A stretch of 64,000 bases of DNA. Origin: Vitrella brassicaformis (lineage: Eukaryota; Sar; Vitrellaceae). The DNA lies in the NCBI GenBank assembly GCA_001179505.1, contig CDMY01000343.1:1-64000 (forward strand), in the 5' to 3' direction. Below the pieces are notes generated by a model. The model saw only the letters and a list, made by a program, of their open reading frames with translations, searched no databases and was not told where the DNA came from. The position numbers were made by a program, and so were the translations under genes. Of the stretch, positions 10,462-21,870 are shown piece after piece. Every line of letters begins with the position of its first letter. The stretch's first letter is position 1.

Positions 10462-11500
10462 ATGGCGCTCAAGAGCTTGGTATTGGCGCTTGCCTTGCTC
10501 GCCTCGGCCTATGGCCAAGGTACGCGTAGAAGGCCGGACGGAGCACACACAGGAGGGCGGCACGCACCTGCAGTGCAGAATGCATAGATCTGCTATGTCG
10601 TCGTCTGTGTGTTGTTGCGTGTGTGTCTGGCTGGCAGGGAGGGACACGAACTTGCTGAGTCAGGTGCGTCGTCGCACACAGGCACAAGGTGAGGTCAAAG
10701 CCGATACGCACGCACAAGACGACACGCCTTGATTCGCACACTGTGTGTGTGTATGTGTGCGTGTGTGTGTGGCGCCTTTGACCGTCCATGTGCAGCGATC
10801 GGCAGCATCTGCTCGGAGGCTGTGAAGTACCTGAGCTCGAGCATCAGAATTCCGACTGGACTCGACATCGACTACCAAACCATAAGAACACCCTGCATCA
10901 ACACCGACATCGTCAACGACGCCGCGGAGGGGGTCCAGGATGCTGCTGAACGAGCAAGACAAGGGGCCCAGGATGCTGCTGAAGGAGCCGCTCAGGGGGT
11001 CCAGGATGCTGCTGAAGGAGCCGCTCAGGGGGTCCAGGATGCTGCTGAAGGAGCTGCTCAGGGGGTCCAGAATGCTGCTGAAGGAGCCGCTCAGGGGGTC
11101 CAGGAGGCCGTTGACCGATTCAACCCATTTCGGAGGCTGGCTCCCGTCGTGGATACATGCGGTAAGCGGGCTTGCAACAGGCCAGAGACAGGCAGGCGAG
11201 TATGGAATGCGGGCGACTGTGCGCTCTGGCTGTGTGTACGTAGAGAATAAGGTGCCCAAGGGTGCGTCGATCAAGTGGGACGAAAAGTCCCTCAGTTCGA
11301 TGATTGGTGGCGATGTGACGAGGACTCTCGAGGCGAGCTGCGAGTGCTTCGAATTGGCTGATGAGATTCTGCGAGAGGGGCTGCAGAACTCCTTCGAAAG
11401 CGTCGACCATAACGAGGCGGTCTCTGCCGCTCTCACAGTAGGCACATGAATGGAGGCGAGAAAGGGAATTTGTGCGTGTATCTCACTCTCTCTCTCTGTC

Positions 11501-11535
<35 letters not shown>

Positions 11536-13024
11536 CGGGTCTCAAGGTGCAGAACTGTCTGATCGACCTGGGGTTGAACGTGCAAGAGCCGGACAAGGAC
11601 AATGTCCTGGCTGAGATCCGAGACTCTCGCGGTGCTACAGTGAGTCGCGTCGCCGAGCTGGAGGAGATCGACTTGGCCTTCTACCAGAAGGTGCGTGAGG
11701 CCACTGATGTCAGCCGGATCTCGCGTGTCCTGTCAGCAGGGAGAAAGTTTGTGTGTATGTGTGTGCAGATCGTTGGACTCGGTGCTGCCTGCGTAGCCAC
11801 GGGCTCCACATGTGACCAACTGATCAACGAATTCCGCCTCTATCTGGTACACACACACCACATTCACGCCTGACATAATCCCAGATTCACACACACGATG
11901 CTTCGCGTGTGCTGCATTGCAGGAGAATTCTGCTGACCGATTGGCTGATGAGTTTGTGGCTCTCAAAGACGACATCGTCGATCGGATCAACACTGTCACG
12001 TCAGCTGTGACCGATCGCATGAACGTCCTCGAGAGGGTCCCCCAGCTCCTTCGCAAGACCCGTGCAGACCTTGAAGCATGTACCAGCGAGACCCAAAGCA
12101 GTGTAGAGCAGTCCTCCATCGCCCAGCTGAACGAGATGGCTGCCAAGATCGAGAGACTGACGACACTCATGGACACCGTCCCTGCAGTTCTGGACGCACT
12201 GCAGGCCGCCAAGGACCTTTACAAGCTGATGAACTATAGGGAGACTATTGCCGAGGCCATTTCAAGCGGCCGGGCGCCCGACCTGCCGTCGATGGTGGAG
12301 GGGCTGAAGGGAGGCACCAAGGTACGTGAGCGTGTGCCACACTCGAGACACAGCTGGGTTTAAATCGGTGCGTGTGGGCTGTGCTTGGTCTGTCCGGTAG
12401 GTGGCTGGGGCGTTTGAGCAAGTCAAGACGCTGTTTACGGACTTCGACGACGTCTTGTTTGACGTGACCCTCCTCGAGTCAATTCCCGAGAATCAGATGC
12501 CAAGCGGCCTGGAGGACTGCATGCGTCGTCGAGGGGAGAACGCCTTCATGGACCTGGACACGGCCTCTCTTGCCGTGCCTGACGTCCGAGAAATGGCAGA
12601 CAAGATAATTGTCACGAATTTGGAAGTGCGAGGTGGCGTGGCCAGCTACTCCAGGTGTGCACGGCTCACACACATACACACTCTTACGACATGACGTGCC
12701 TGTTTGTGGCCAATGTGCTGTGTCGCGTACATAGGTTCATCGATATCAGTGTGCCGATGCCGTGCTCGCGGATGGAGGACAAGTGCTTCGAGGTCAAGGA
12801 GATCGGCTTCAAGCAATGTGGTAGGTGACCTAGCATAGGCCAACAAACGCTGCATGCACCAGCAGTCAGCATATGCATTTGTACGTGTGGCTTCCTTTCC
12901 TTCTCTGCAACAATCAGTGGACTGGCCTGAGTTCTATGAGTGCACGTATGAGAAGGAGGTGCCATTGCCGAACCACCACATCCCCTGGGTCGGCTTCTAC
13001 CTCTATACGAGGAACCCGCATTAG
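10462..13024 (+). CDS. Secreted unknown protein with LEA-like 11-residue repeats
   Basis: Ten exons: 10462-10519, 10638-10667, 10796-11161, 11244-11437, 11535-11690, 11769-11846, 11923-12321, 12401-12654, 12735-12820, 12918-13024; 1728 nt (575 aa). The N-terminus is a clear signal peptide (SLVLALALLASAYGQ). Residues of about 70-130 are tandem copies of the 11-mer DAAEGAAQGVQ, the amphipathic pattern of group 3 LEA and apolipoprotein-like proteins. A Cys-containing helical region follows (CECFELADEILREGL, ENSADRLADEF, RVPQLLRKTRADLEACTSE). The end is a Cys-rich, probably beta, C-terminus. The exon 2 donor is uncertain: the stronger gtgcgt site at 10664 breaks the frame. The enzymatic role is unknown; an extracellular or wall-associated role is inference. 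Confidence 0.75.
10915..11112 (+). repeat. 33-nt coding tandem repeat (11-aa unit)
   Basis: About five near-identical 33-nt units around GGGGTCCAGGATGCTGCTGA lie inside exon 3 of the secreted protein. The first units have diverged most (ERARQGAQ), as expected of recent array expansion from the 3' side. Confidence 0.85.
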
Positions 13025-15016
13025 CGGGCTTGCAAGCGACCAGGCAGGTGAGTATACAATGCGGACACAGTGCACATGTCCATCGATGATGCGTGCTGAT
13101 ATCTGCTGTCATTTTCTTTCGTGTGCACGCACTGACAGGTTCTGCCAGCAGCTGATGGTGGTGGCTGACTGCTTCGTTCACCTTTGTGCTCTCCCGCTGT
13201 TTCTGCATTCATGCTGCGTGTAGGGGGAAAAAGTACCGCCACGGATCCTTCGATGGATGGTGTTGTGTGCGACGGATTGCTTGTTTCGTGTGTGTGTATG
13301 AAGAAAGCGATCTTTCCTTACATAGAAAGCGTATGTGTGTAGGTTATGTATGTAGGTTATTTATGTATGTATGTATGTATGTGTGTGTGTCGTCTGATCG
13401 ATGGCTGCATCCATTATTGTGTTGACGAAAGACACAGCTGCTCCAGACAGGCAGGCAGGCAGGCAAGCAGGCATCGTTTTGCGATCAGCAAAAGAGGCAG
13501 GCCTCGTGTGCGTAAGTGCTCGCCTCTGTGCCTCGCAGCAATGGGCTGGCTCTCGCTATGAGGACAGGCAGTGGTTAGTTGCGCATGTAGGTACGTAGAC
13601 AGACACATGGATGAAGGGAATGTGCGTGCATACAGCTTTTTTGCTGTGACTTGAGTGTATGTTGCTATGTACGTTTGGTTTTCCGAGTATTGGTCTGTCT
13701 GTCTGTCTGTCCGTCTGCGAGTTCATCATTGTTGACATGCACAGACACGAAAGCACGCAGCCAGGCAGGAAGGGCGTCTGTGTGGGGTCGGCTAGATGTG
13801 TGGTTTCCTGTCTATATGTGTTTTCTGCCTTTCTCCCTGGCCATCTCTTGGGTAGATGGGCATGCGTGAAGGACAGACCAACACAGCTGTCTGTGTTGAA
13901 TCGAATGCAAGAGAAAGATAGGATGCATATGCCGTCAGAGAGACACACGAACCAAAGCAACGACCAGACGGTATTTATTGTTTCGGTCTTTGTGTACGGA
14001 CGGATGCATGGCGGACTGTTTGTCATACCTGCTGTCAAGACAGATGTAGGATGGCTTTTATATATGCGTGTGTCTGAGTGTGTGCGTCCTCCCATCCGTG
14101 CCTCCGTGCCACCTGTTGTCTGGCTGTTTTGACTGTCCTCTTCGGCGTGCATGAATGGCTGTGCGCAAGTGCGTGTTGTGGGTTTTGTTTACTTGGCTCC
14201 CATTTCTGTGAGTGTTTCATCACCGAATGCATGCCTGCGAGTTTGACCACAGAGGAGGCCACACCGAAAGACAGGTTTTTATATGCATGAATGCACGATG
14301 CGAAGCGAGTCAGGTTTGAGTGTGTGCCGTGAGAGAGGCAGGCAGGAAAGAGGCTTTCGTCAGCCATCCTCGCTGTGTGTGTGTGTGTGTGTGTGGATTG
14401 CTGTCCACGTGTGTCGTCTGCCTTTTTTGTCAGGTGCCAGTGTGTGGTTCGGCGATCGCGTGGGCACCAGCTGTCGACGTTTTATAAGATAGCGCCGTGT
14501 CTGAGTACATTCTTTTATGCCTCCATCCCATGGATACTCGCACGTGTGTCTGCCAGGAACCGTCTGAGAGGTCTGCGACTGCCCACTCGTGCGTATGTGC
14601 CTGTGCGTGTAATGCGTGCTGCACTCTGTCAGTCAGAGAGGAACCAGTCGTGTCGGTCGCATGCGTGAGTCAAGGATGCGGGCAGACGGGCAGTCAGGTA
14701 GCGAGTCAGCTCTGGGTGTGCGTGTGCAGAGAGACGGGCAGGCCGGCAGGCAGAAGGCTGTCTGTTGGCTGGCTGTGGATTCATCAACCATCCTGCCTGT
14801 CTGTGGCTCTTTGGGCATCGCTTGATTCGGCAATCGACGCAAATGAACGACTCATGACTACAAACGATAGGTTTTGACTGACCCTCTGAGCCTTCAAGTC
14901 AATGTCCATCGATGGATATTCGGACACGTGCAATGACTACGTTAACAAGAGACCAGGTGTCTGCCAGTGGTCCGCTATCGTATCGTACAGTTATCGATAA
15001 AACCACCCCAAGCCAG
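13025..15016. other. Two-kilobase spacer without a supported gene
   Basis: Contains GTAT and GGCA microsatellites, TGTC repeats (13694-13713) and scattered TG runs. The first 60 bases repeat sequence found at the exon 3/intron 3 border of the upstream gene (about 11162-11215). No exon chain or recognisable domain was found on either strand. Confidence 0.5.
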
Positions 15017-16537
15017 TCAGTCGTCCCACACAGATCGGAGCTTGTTCCTCTTCGCCGGTGGGGGATCATCGAGAGCCCTAGACTCCCCACGCAGATCGAC
15101 AGACGGCGGGCTCTCTCCCTTCCCCGCCCCACCCCCACGCCCCTTTGCAGCACGCATTGGCTCGGCCCTCCCCTGTCTGTTATCATCATCTTGCGGGTCG
15201 TCATCCACCACTTGCACGCCCTGCTCTCGTATGTATTTGATGATCTCTGCCTTCATCTTGGCCGGGATGCGCGGCAGAGGCCGGTCGGGGTCATCTGCAT
15301 CGGCTGTGGCCGACTGAGCCGGCCTGGACAGCTGCTGCTGGTCATAGATCTCCTTCGGTGTGGAGCCGTAGCAGTCCTCAATACGCCCACTCAGCACACC
15401 TGCAGTGCAGACACAGGCAGACACACCATGGTCGCTCCGCCATAAAAGGATGCTGGTATGTTTCCGCCTTCATGCTTACCGTCGTTCCACACGGCCAGGA
15501 CGTATTGTGAGGAGGGGTCATAGGACAGCATCATGTCCTCGACGCGATTGAGGTGACCCGGCAGTATCTTGTCCTTGGCGTCGAACCCAAAGACCGAGGC
15601 GAGTGTGGCGTGCCACAGCCTGTCGGTTCTCAGCCCTTCTAGCGATAGATAGCAATAGTCCATCTCTTCCCAGTCGCCTGCCAAGCCGCGGGGCGACTCA
15701 CTGCACACACACAGGGAGGCACACACGGAAGGAACACAAAATTCAGTTGGCGGCCTCCATCCCTCCCTCCCTGCCTGTGGATGCTTTGGGGTGTGTGTGC
15801 ATGGTTGGACGCTTACTGGCTCTCTCTGGTCAGCCCGGCTGTGAAGAAAGCGCCCCTGCCATCGTTGACGAACGAGTAGTAGGCATTGCCGAGACCATCG
15901 TTCCGCTCAAACACCTGGCGGAAGCGCCGCCTCACTGCACAACGGCACACAGCCACGCAGACCAGCAGGCAGAGCCAAACACATCCATTGTATCCCCTTT
16001 TTCTGCAATGTTTGTCTGTATCAGCGGTGAATGCATTCACCTGTAGATCCCTCGAGGCTCTCCTGCACCCCGGCTGGCTCCCAATCATTCTCAAACGCAT
16101 CATTGACAGCTTGCTGCAGATCCGCCTCGATGCTCAACTCACGCGCAGATTTCCGCCTGCATGGGCAGCGCACCACACATCATGACGGTGCGCGCATCCA
16201 CATCGGCACCTAACCTTTCGAGTTTCGCGGCGTTCGCCACCAGATCTTCATCGTCCATCGGAATGGCCACCTTCTCGGCACGTCGGGCATCTTGATAAGG
16301 CACCTTGTCCCACTCCACATCTGCATCGCCACCATTGGCGGCCATCGATGCACGGGTCAAGAAGGTCACATCGACAGGCCGCCTGAGGGCAGTTGACGAC
16401 GGGACGGAGAGGAAAGATAGGTGGACGTGTCCGCGGACACACGCAGGCAGAGTAAAGATGAATGAGGCCATCAGGCGAGGGAACGCCGGTGCCGAGCACC
16501 GCATCTTCAGCTGATCTCTCTTCATCGTGGTTTGCAT
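15017..16537 (-). CDS. Unknown conserved-looking protein
   Basis: Exons 16215-16537, 16041-16156, 15817-15934, 15480-15700 and 15017-15399 give 1161 nt (386 aa). The first about 45 residues are hydrophobic to basic (MASFIFTLPACVRGHVHLSF within them), possibly an organelle or signal leader. The middle is compact and globular (FRQVFERNDGLGNAYYSFV, GDWEEMDYCYLSLEGLRTD, DRLWHATLASVFGFDAKDK). The C-terminus is polar and basic with KRNK near the end. No known catalytic motif is seen. Divergently paired with the gene at 16771. Confidence 0.7.
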
Positions 16538-16770
16538 CTTCTACTATCACTCCTGCACGCAAAGCCGATGCCTTCCACGGACGAGGAACGGTTTCACTGG
16601 CGGGGAGGTCTGCGAGCTAAGATCGCTGCTTGTGAGGTTCGTTCGTTCGTTCGTTCGTTAACGGACACCGAGGTCCCGGCCCCTGAGGGCAGATGCTCTG
16701 TCCATAAAAGCGCTTGTGAGAGATCTGGTGCTCTTGCGGCCACTGCTAAGGTGGGAGCAGGTGGGCAGCC
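16538..16770. promoter_or_regulatory. Bidirectional promoter region with TTCG repeats
   Basis: Only 233 bp separate the divergent start codons. It contains GTTCGTTCGTTCGTTCGTTA and then ACG (16637-16662), matching the TTCG-TTAAC element at 10272-10292. Confidence 0.45.
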
Positions 16771-17281
16771 ATGATTGCCTTTTTGAGAGAAGTCCGCTAC
16801 TCGTACTACACGGTGAGATCTGCACACACATGGATGGACAACAGAGGCGATGGATGAATGCATTTCGTTGCTGATCTGCCTGCTGCAGCACGGTGTCATA
16901 GCTGCCGCCTTCGGCGGCTTCGCCTTCTTGGCACCCTCGCTCTTCGTGGCCCTCGGCAAAGCCAACGCGCCCGCAGACAGTCACGAGCACCACCAAATGA
17001 CCGAGTTGTCCATGCTATATGGCGCTTTGCTGATGACCCAGTCGGTGCTATTTTTCACCTTCGCGAAGAACAGCGAGTCGCTGATATCTCTCGGTATCAA
17101 GCGGCGGATCAGCGGTGCTTACTGTGTGTTTTGTCTGCTGTCGCTGGGGGTGTGTTTGAGGGCGCTGTTTGTGACCAAGAGCAGCGAGGATGTGAGCGGG
17201 GCGAGCGCCTTTGCGCTGCTGGCCTTGATGCATGGCTATCATGCTCTCACAGAGGGAGGCGGGGCGGCCAAGAAGACGTGA
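16771..17281 (+). CDS. Small multi-pass membrane protein, unknown
   Basis: Exons 16771-16812 and 16889-17281 encode 144 aa. Four hydrophobic segments are visible: GVIAAAFGGFAFLAPSLFVA, LSMLYGALLMTQSVLFF, ISGAYCVFCLLSLGVCLRAL and SAFALLALMHGYHAL. The loops are short and the C-terminus is basic (AAKKT). It resembles small DoxX-like or TMEM-type four-helix proteins in layout only. Confidence 0.75.
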
Positions 17282-17805
17282 ACTGAGGGAGGGAGGGAGG
17301 CAGGCAGGCAGCTTGTGGTGTGCCCAGTTTACGATATAGGTCAGTCAGTTCATGTGTGAGCCGTCGTCAGCAGGCGATGGACAGCTCGCTAGTCTCTCTG
17401 TCCTGGTCTCTCTCTCTCTCCCTCTGTGTGTGCGTATGTGTCTGTGTCATGACCTCAGCTGTACACTCGGCGTTTCATGGCCATCAATACATTGATGGGA
17501 CACAATTCATCGTCGCGCTCAAGTTGATGTGGTATACACTGCAGTGTTCCGTGTGTGTCGTGTTCTTTACAGCTATCCACACGTGTGTGCCTCCCACCTA
17601 CCCATCACGCCTGTACACACATCACAGCATGGACGCAGGCAGCCATGCATGTACCCTAGACCGCCAAAAAGCAACAAACCACACACACACACACACACAC
17701 ACATACTAGTCAAGGCATCAAGGGACACACATATACACACGCATACACCCGGCCCCCATTCATTCATTCACAGTCGGTCAGGCTGCTATCTGTGTCTGTC
17801 TATGT
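17282..17805. other. Convergent spacer, no gene seen
   Basis: GGGA/GGCA and CA microsatellites. No exon is supported. Confidence 0.6.
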
Positions 17806-19683
17806 TTATTCCTCGGGCTCAGACAGGTCGTCGCTCACGTTGGTGGCGACCTCGTCTGTGTCAGGTAGGCCCGCCACATGCTCAGGGAAGTTATGAGGAG
17901 CGGCAGCGGCGGCAAGAGAGTGGATATCGAGGATCATACGAGACTGCATAGTCCATCCACCAAACGCACAGAGACACAGATGGAAAAAGCGCATGTATGT
18001 CAATGTTCTGGCCGACCAGTAGTGCCAACTCGGGCATGCCGTGGGTCAGTAGTTGCTGCAGCGCGGCCACGCCGCCAGCCTGCGGCATGAGACGCATAAA
18101 TCACCGCAGAACTTCCTCTCTCTTGATCTGTTTTTGTTGTAGAGCTGCCGACCTGCTCGACCAGCGCGCAGTAGGGGTTCTCGGGGAGACCCTCGATGAT
18201 CTGCTTGTTCACGCCAACACTGATATATGTATATGGCACACACAGGAAGATTGAGTACTCAATCGATGACACGTCCTGCCGCTTCTTTCTCTGACCCCAA
18301 CACGGCACCGACACTCATCAGCGCTATACGGGCAGCCTGTAGGTGGTAGCTTGCCAGCATGCTGCACAGGGGACCTACACACCCACACTCAACCCCGTAC
18401 TCGGCCTTCAAATGACAATACAATATACACTCGAGGAATTCTGCATGCCATGCCGCCTTTCCTCGGCTCTGCTCACCTGGGCCTGCCTCCCGTTCGCCGC
18501 TATCTCGTGGAAGGCGAACGCCATTTCCGCCCTCGTCTCGTCATCTGCGTCACCTGCGGCCAGCCTCTGGACCAGCACAGGCACCACGCCGCCCTCGATG
18601 ACCGCCTGAATGCCACCATAAGCGCCTGCAGTCCAGCCATCCATCCTCACACAAAGAAAGAAAGGCGGCAGGCTGCAACCCTTACGTACCTTCAGCTACG
18701 ATTGCGTTGACTGTGGTGCTCGCTTCTATCGCCACCAGCGGATCATCCGACAACAGCAGCAAGCACATGTCGGCCATGTGCTCGGAAACCATCGCTAATG
18801 AAACATGAATGGAACCTGAATGCATGCACACACATACAGCGGACTACTCGTGATTCTGAGCCTGCATGGTCGTACCTTGGATCAAACATCGGGCAATCCT
18901 GATTGCCGACACCCCCACCATCCGGTTCTCGTGGGTCATGAGGCTCAAGGTGCGACGGTAGACGCCAGACACCACCTGAACGATAGCTTCACGTGAGAAC
19001 TGCGTCAGGATGCTGAGGGCCAGGAGCGCCGGACACAGGACCGACACCGGCTGGTCAGCGGTGTTGATGAGCGCCACGAGCACATGCGCGATCGGCAATG
19101 CCTGTTGCAGAGGTTGGGGGGTGCGTACAATGAGCATCAGCAGGCTGGTGCCATTCTCCAGAAGCTGGGCCCGGCTGTTGGGATTGTCGCACAACCAACG
19201 CAGTATATCCAGCAGCGGCTCGATGGCGCCAGCGTGCCGAATGGCTCTGCAGGCTGCTTCAGACGAGTGGGCGATGTAGAGGAGGAAAGTGATGACGCGG
19301 TCGGTAACCATACCGGTGGGGCCGTGGGTGAGCAGCCCCACGAGGATGGGGATGGCGTTGGCGGCCAGCATCTCACCTACCACAGCAGCAGGGTCCTTGT
19401 CCAGCCGAATGTGGAGTTCGCACGCAGCAGTGCGGCTTGTCACAAGGTTCCAGCTCTGCATGCACCCCAGCAGTCTGGCGACAGACAGGCTCATGAAGGT
19501 CCTTTGGTATGGGGGGATGGCGAGGCGGCCGCCAACGCAGATGAGGAAGAGGGAGCCGAAAATACTGCGGATGAGGAAGGATTCGAAGCCCCAGCGGAAC
19601 CATGCCCCCTGCAGAAGGAAGGCTGAAGAGAAGCCCCACAGCCCCATGGCTGGAAAAGAAGCGGTGGAAAAGCGGTGGTCCAT
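17806..19683 (-). CDS. Importin-alpha-like armadillo repeat protein
   Basis: Exons 18876-19683, 18690-18794, 18477-18625, 18302-18336, 18153-18219, 17978-18079 and 17806-17943 give 1404 nt (467 aa). ARM-type helical repeats occupy most of the protein (for example NAIPILVGLLTHGPTG, HAGAIEPLLDILRWL, GGIQAVIEGGVVPVLVQRL). The C-terminal block NPYCALVEQ-AGGVAALQQLL-MPELALL matches the last repeat of importin alpha, where N-x-Y-x-x-x-I-E precedes the terminal helix, and the protein ends acidic (DDLSEPEE). The N-terminus lacks an obvious Arg/Lys-rich importin-beta-binding domain and is hydrophobic instead, so it may be a divergent paralogue or a model missing a 5' exon. The 35-nt exon at 18302 is fixed by phase. 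Confidence 0.7.
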
Positions 19684-20007
19684 AAATTTACGAATGGCTG
19701 AAGTCTCTCATTCTTGTCGACCTGCGTGTTTGTGTGGTATCGACTCGTTCGCCGCTTCGCAATGCAGCAGTCTCTTGTGTGCACACAAGAGTCTTGTGAA
19801 AGTCTCTTGTGTGTGCACACAGGGGGCTGCGACAGCACCAAAGCCGTCAAGGAATCGATACATACAGACACACATGCACGAACTCACACAAGAAAAGCCC
19901 TCCCACTGCCACGCTATCCACATGACACTGCTACTGCTGCTGCCATTGCTGCCTGCCAATGGCTGATGCCATTATGCTCACTTCGCACGCAATCCCCCTT
20001 CCGGTCC
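19684..20007. other. Spacer with a 20-bp palindrome
   Basis: Contains the perfect palindrome CTCTTGTGTGCACACAAGAG (19772-19791) and, 15 bases on, a second partial copy of its left half. No gene is seen. Confidence 0.6.
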
Positions 20008-20109
20008 TCACTGATCGAACCGCCACTCGGTCCACTGGAAGAAACCGCACGGCTTCTTCTCACCAATGGGCGAGCAGCTGTAGAAGTAACGACCACGATT
20101 CTTCCCCTA

Positions 20110-20147
<38 letters not shown>

Positions 20148-21593
20148 ACACAAAGACACGCATACACACTCCATCGGTGGGTCGGTCTGTCTGTCTGTGT
20201 GTGTGTTTCGGCACCTGGTGTGTGGCCTTCATGATGCTCTTGTTGCCGCAGTGGCACAGTGGCGCCTGCTGGAAGCACTCGTGTCGGTGCGATCGGAAGG
20301 TAAGTGAGATGCGCTGCGACCGGGAGGTCGGGTGAGGAGCCAGACTCTGCATCCGCGGCACCTCGTGCGTCCTGCAGCACACAAGACGCAGCCAGCCAGC
20401 CAGCCAGCCAGGGAGGCAGAAAGACGGGTGACACACACTTGGCATGGAGATGTGTTGAGTGTCGTGTTCATGTGCTGCGTGTGTGCCGACTTACCAGTCC
20501 TCTTGTGCCGGAGGCCACATGAACAGCACTGAAGGAGCCAGCACACACACACACACACAAATGCCGTGTTGTTTGTGTTCCCCCTGGCTCCCCGCGTACC
20601 ATCCCCATGTTTGAGCATCATCGTGACGGTTGTCTTTGGTTCAGTCCGCGACACCAGCCGAAACCGCCTCGTCGCGCCGAAACTAAGGCTCACAATCAGC
20701 GGCCGGGGGCCGAGTGACGTGAGGTGGTCGCTGTGAGCACCCACACAGTCCTGGCCATCTCGGTACAGGTTGCACAGCACGTATGACGCATGCCATTCCT
20801 TCTGCCCGTCGGGCGTCCTGTCCACAGGCAGCCGGCCGTACAGATGTGGGTGGGTGGATCGGTGGCCATGCACGAGATCCTCGATCTTCTGCCTCAGTGG
20901 CTGCAGATCGGCCAGCGGCGGCAGTGCGTTGCGAAGACCCTCGATGTCCGTCGGCGCATGTTCTTGAGTATGAGGTGCGTCCTCTGCTGCCGCCGACGAG
21001 TGTGAGTCCTGGTTGAGGAGGTAGTAGGCGCTAAGCCGCGGGGTTGTGTGTTTCTTCTTGAACACCCACCAGCTCGACTGCTGCCATCGCGTCGACTCGC
21101 CCATCAGCACACGCAGGAGGCTGTCGCACTCCTGCTTGCTGAAAACATTCTGCATAAGGGTTGCGGGCGCCACTGACGGCAGCTCTGACGCGCGAATGGT
21201 GCGCTTCGTGGCCGCTGCCGCCGCCTTTCTTTCTTTGCTGCCGTCCTGTGGGCTGACGGTCACGGTGATGTCAGCCGAGCTGCTGCTGCCGGCCGCTCTC
21301 AGTCGACTCATGAGCGACACCGAACCAGCCGCAGGCCGCTCCCTGTTGACGGCCGCCGCCGCCGCAGCAGCAGCGGGCCTGTCGCCGGTGTCATCATCGC
21401 TGCTTGGCTGGTCCGTCAGGTCCACCAGATCTCCCTGTGCGATGGATGAGTCAGCTTCTACAGCGGCAGGCTGCTGCGGCTGAGGACGAACAGACTTGCG
21501 TGCCTCATCACCTTCATTATCAGCATCGGCGGGAGGGCGTTTGCGTTTCAGCAGGAGCCTGCCATCGGCCGCAAACGACAAGGTGCTCTGCAT
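20008..21593 (-). CDS. AlkB-family 2OG-Fe(II) dioxygenase with C-terminal GRF zinc finger
   Basis: Exons 20600-21593, 20495-20528, 20215-20371 and 20008-20106 give 1284 nt (427 aa). The AlkB core is complete: NLYRDGQDCVGAHSDHLTSL carries the H-x-D iron ligands, PLIVSLSFGATRRFRL follows, the distal His is in WTHEVPR, and the 2OG-binding arginines are in RISLTFR. The C-terminus is a GRF zinc finger: CHCGNKS, then NRGRYFYSCSPIGEKKPCGF ending FFQWTEW. The enzyme should oxidatively remove alkyl groups from nucleic acid bases, and GRF fingers usually bind single-stranded DNA. The N-terminal about 130 residues are low complexity, begin QSTLSF (reminiscent of, but not matching, a PCNA-binding box) and include an acidic DLVDLTD segment. 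Paired head-to-head with the hydrolase at 21871. Confidence 0.92.
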
Positions 21594-21870
21594 CTAGGGG
21601 AGGAGGTAAGCGAAAAGAGACCTGCAGCATGTCACACACGGAGAGGGACGAGAATCAATGGTGCTTTCCTCTTTCTTAGAGGTGAGAGTTGCTCACCTCT
21701 TCCTCTTGCTGTGTGCAAAACTTCCGATCGCTGTTGTAGCTCGCAGGTGCGCGAGGCAGATCTGGCTCTCCAGGCAGGCGGTGCCAAAGAGCCGCCTTCC
21801 TTAAGCAGATCCGTTGCTTGCCTTCCCTTTGAGTGCTGCCGGCAAAACTACACTTCAACCATCGCGCCAG
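21594..21870. promoter_or_regulatory. Divergent promoter region with a 9-bp inverted repeat
   Basis: 277 bp between start codons. AGAGGTGAG (21678-21686) and CTCACCTCT (21692-21700) form a perfect inverted repeat with a 5-base loop. Confidence 0.4.

Noticed and set aside
10915-11112. Regular 33-nt repeats that might suggest a CRISPR array
   Set aside because: Units are contiguous with no unique spacers, are in frame inside an exon and sit in a eukaryotic gene.
10660-11445. 261-codon minus-strand frame with GSFSSILDPLS repeats
   Set aside because: It is the antisense of the 33-nt coding repeats. The plus strand has a signal peptide and consistent splicing.
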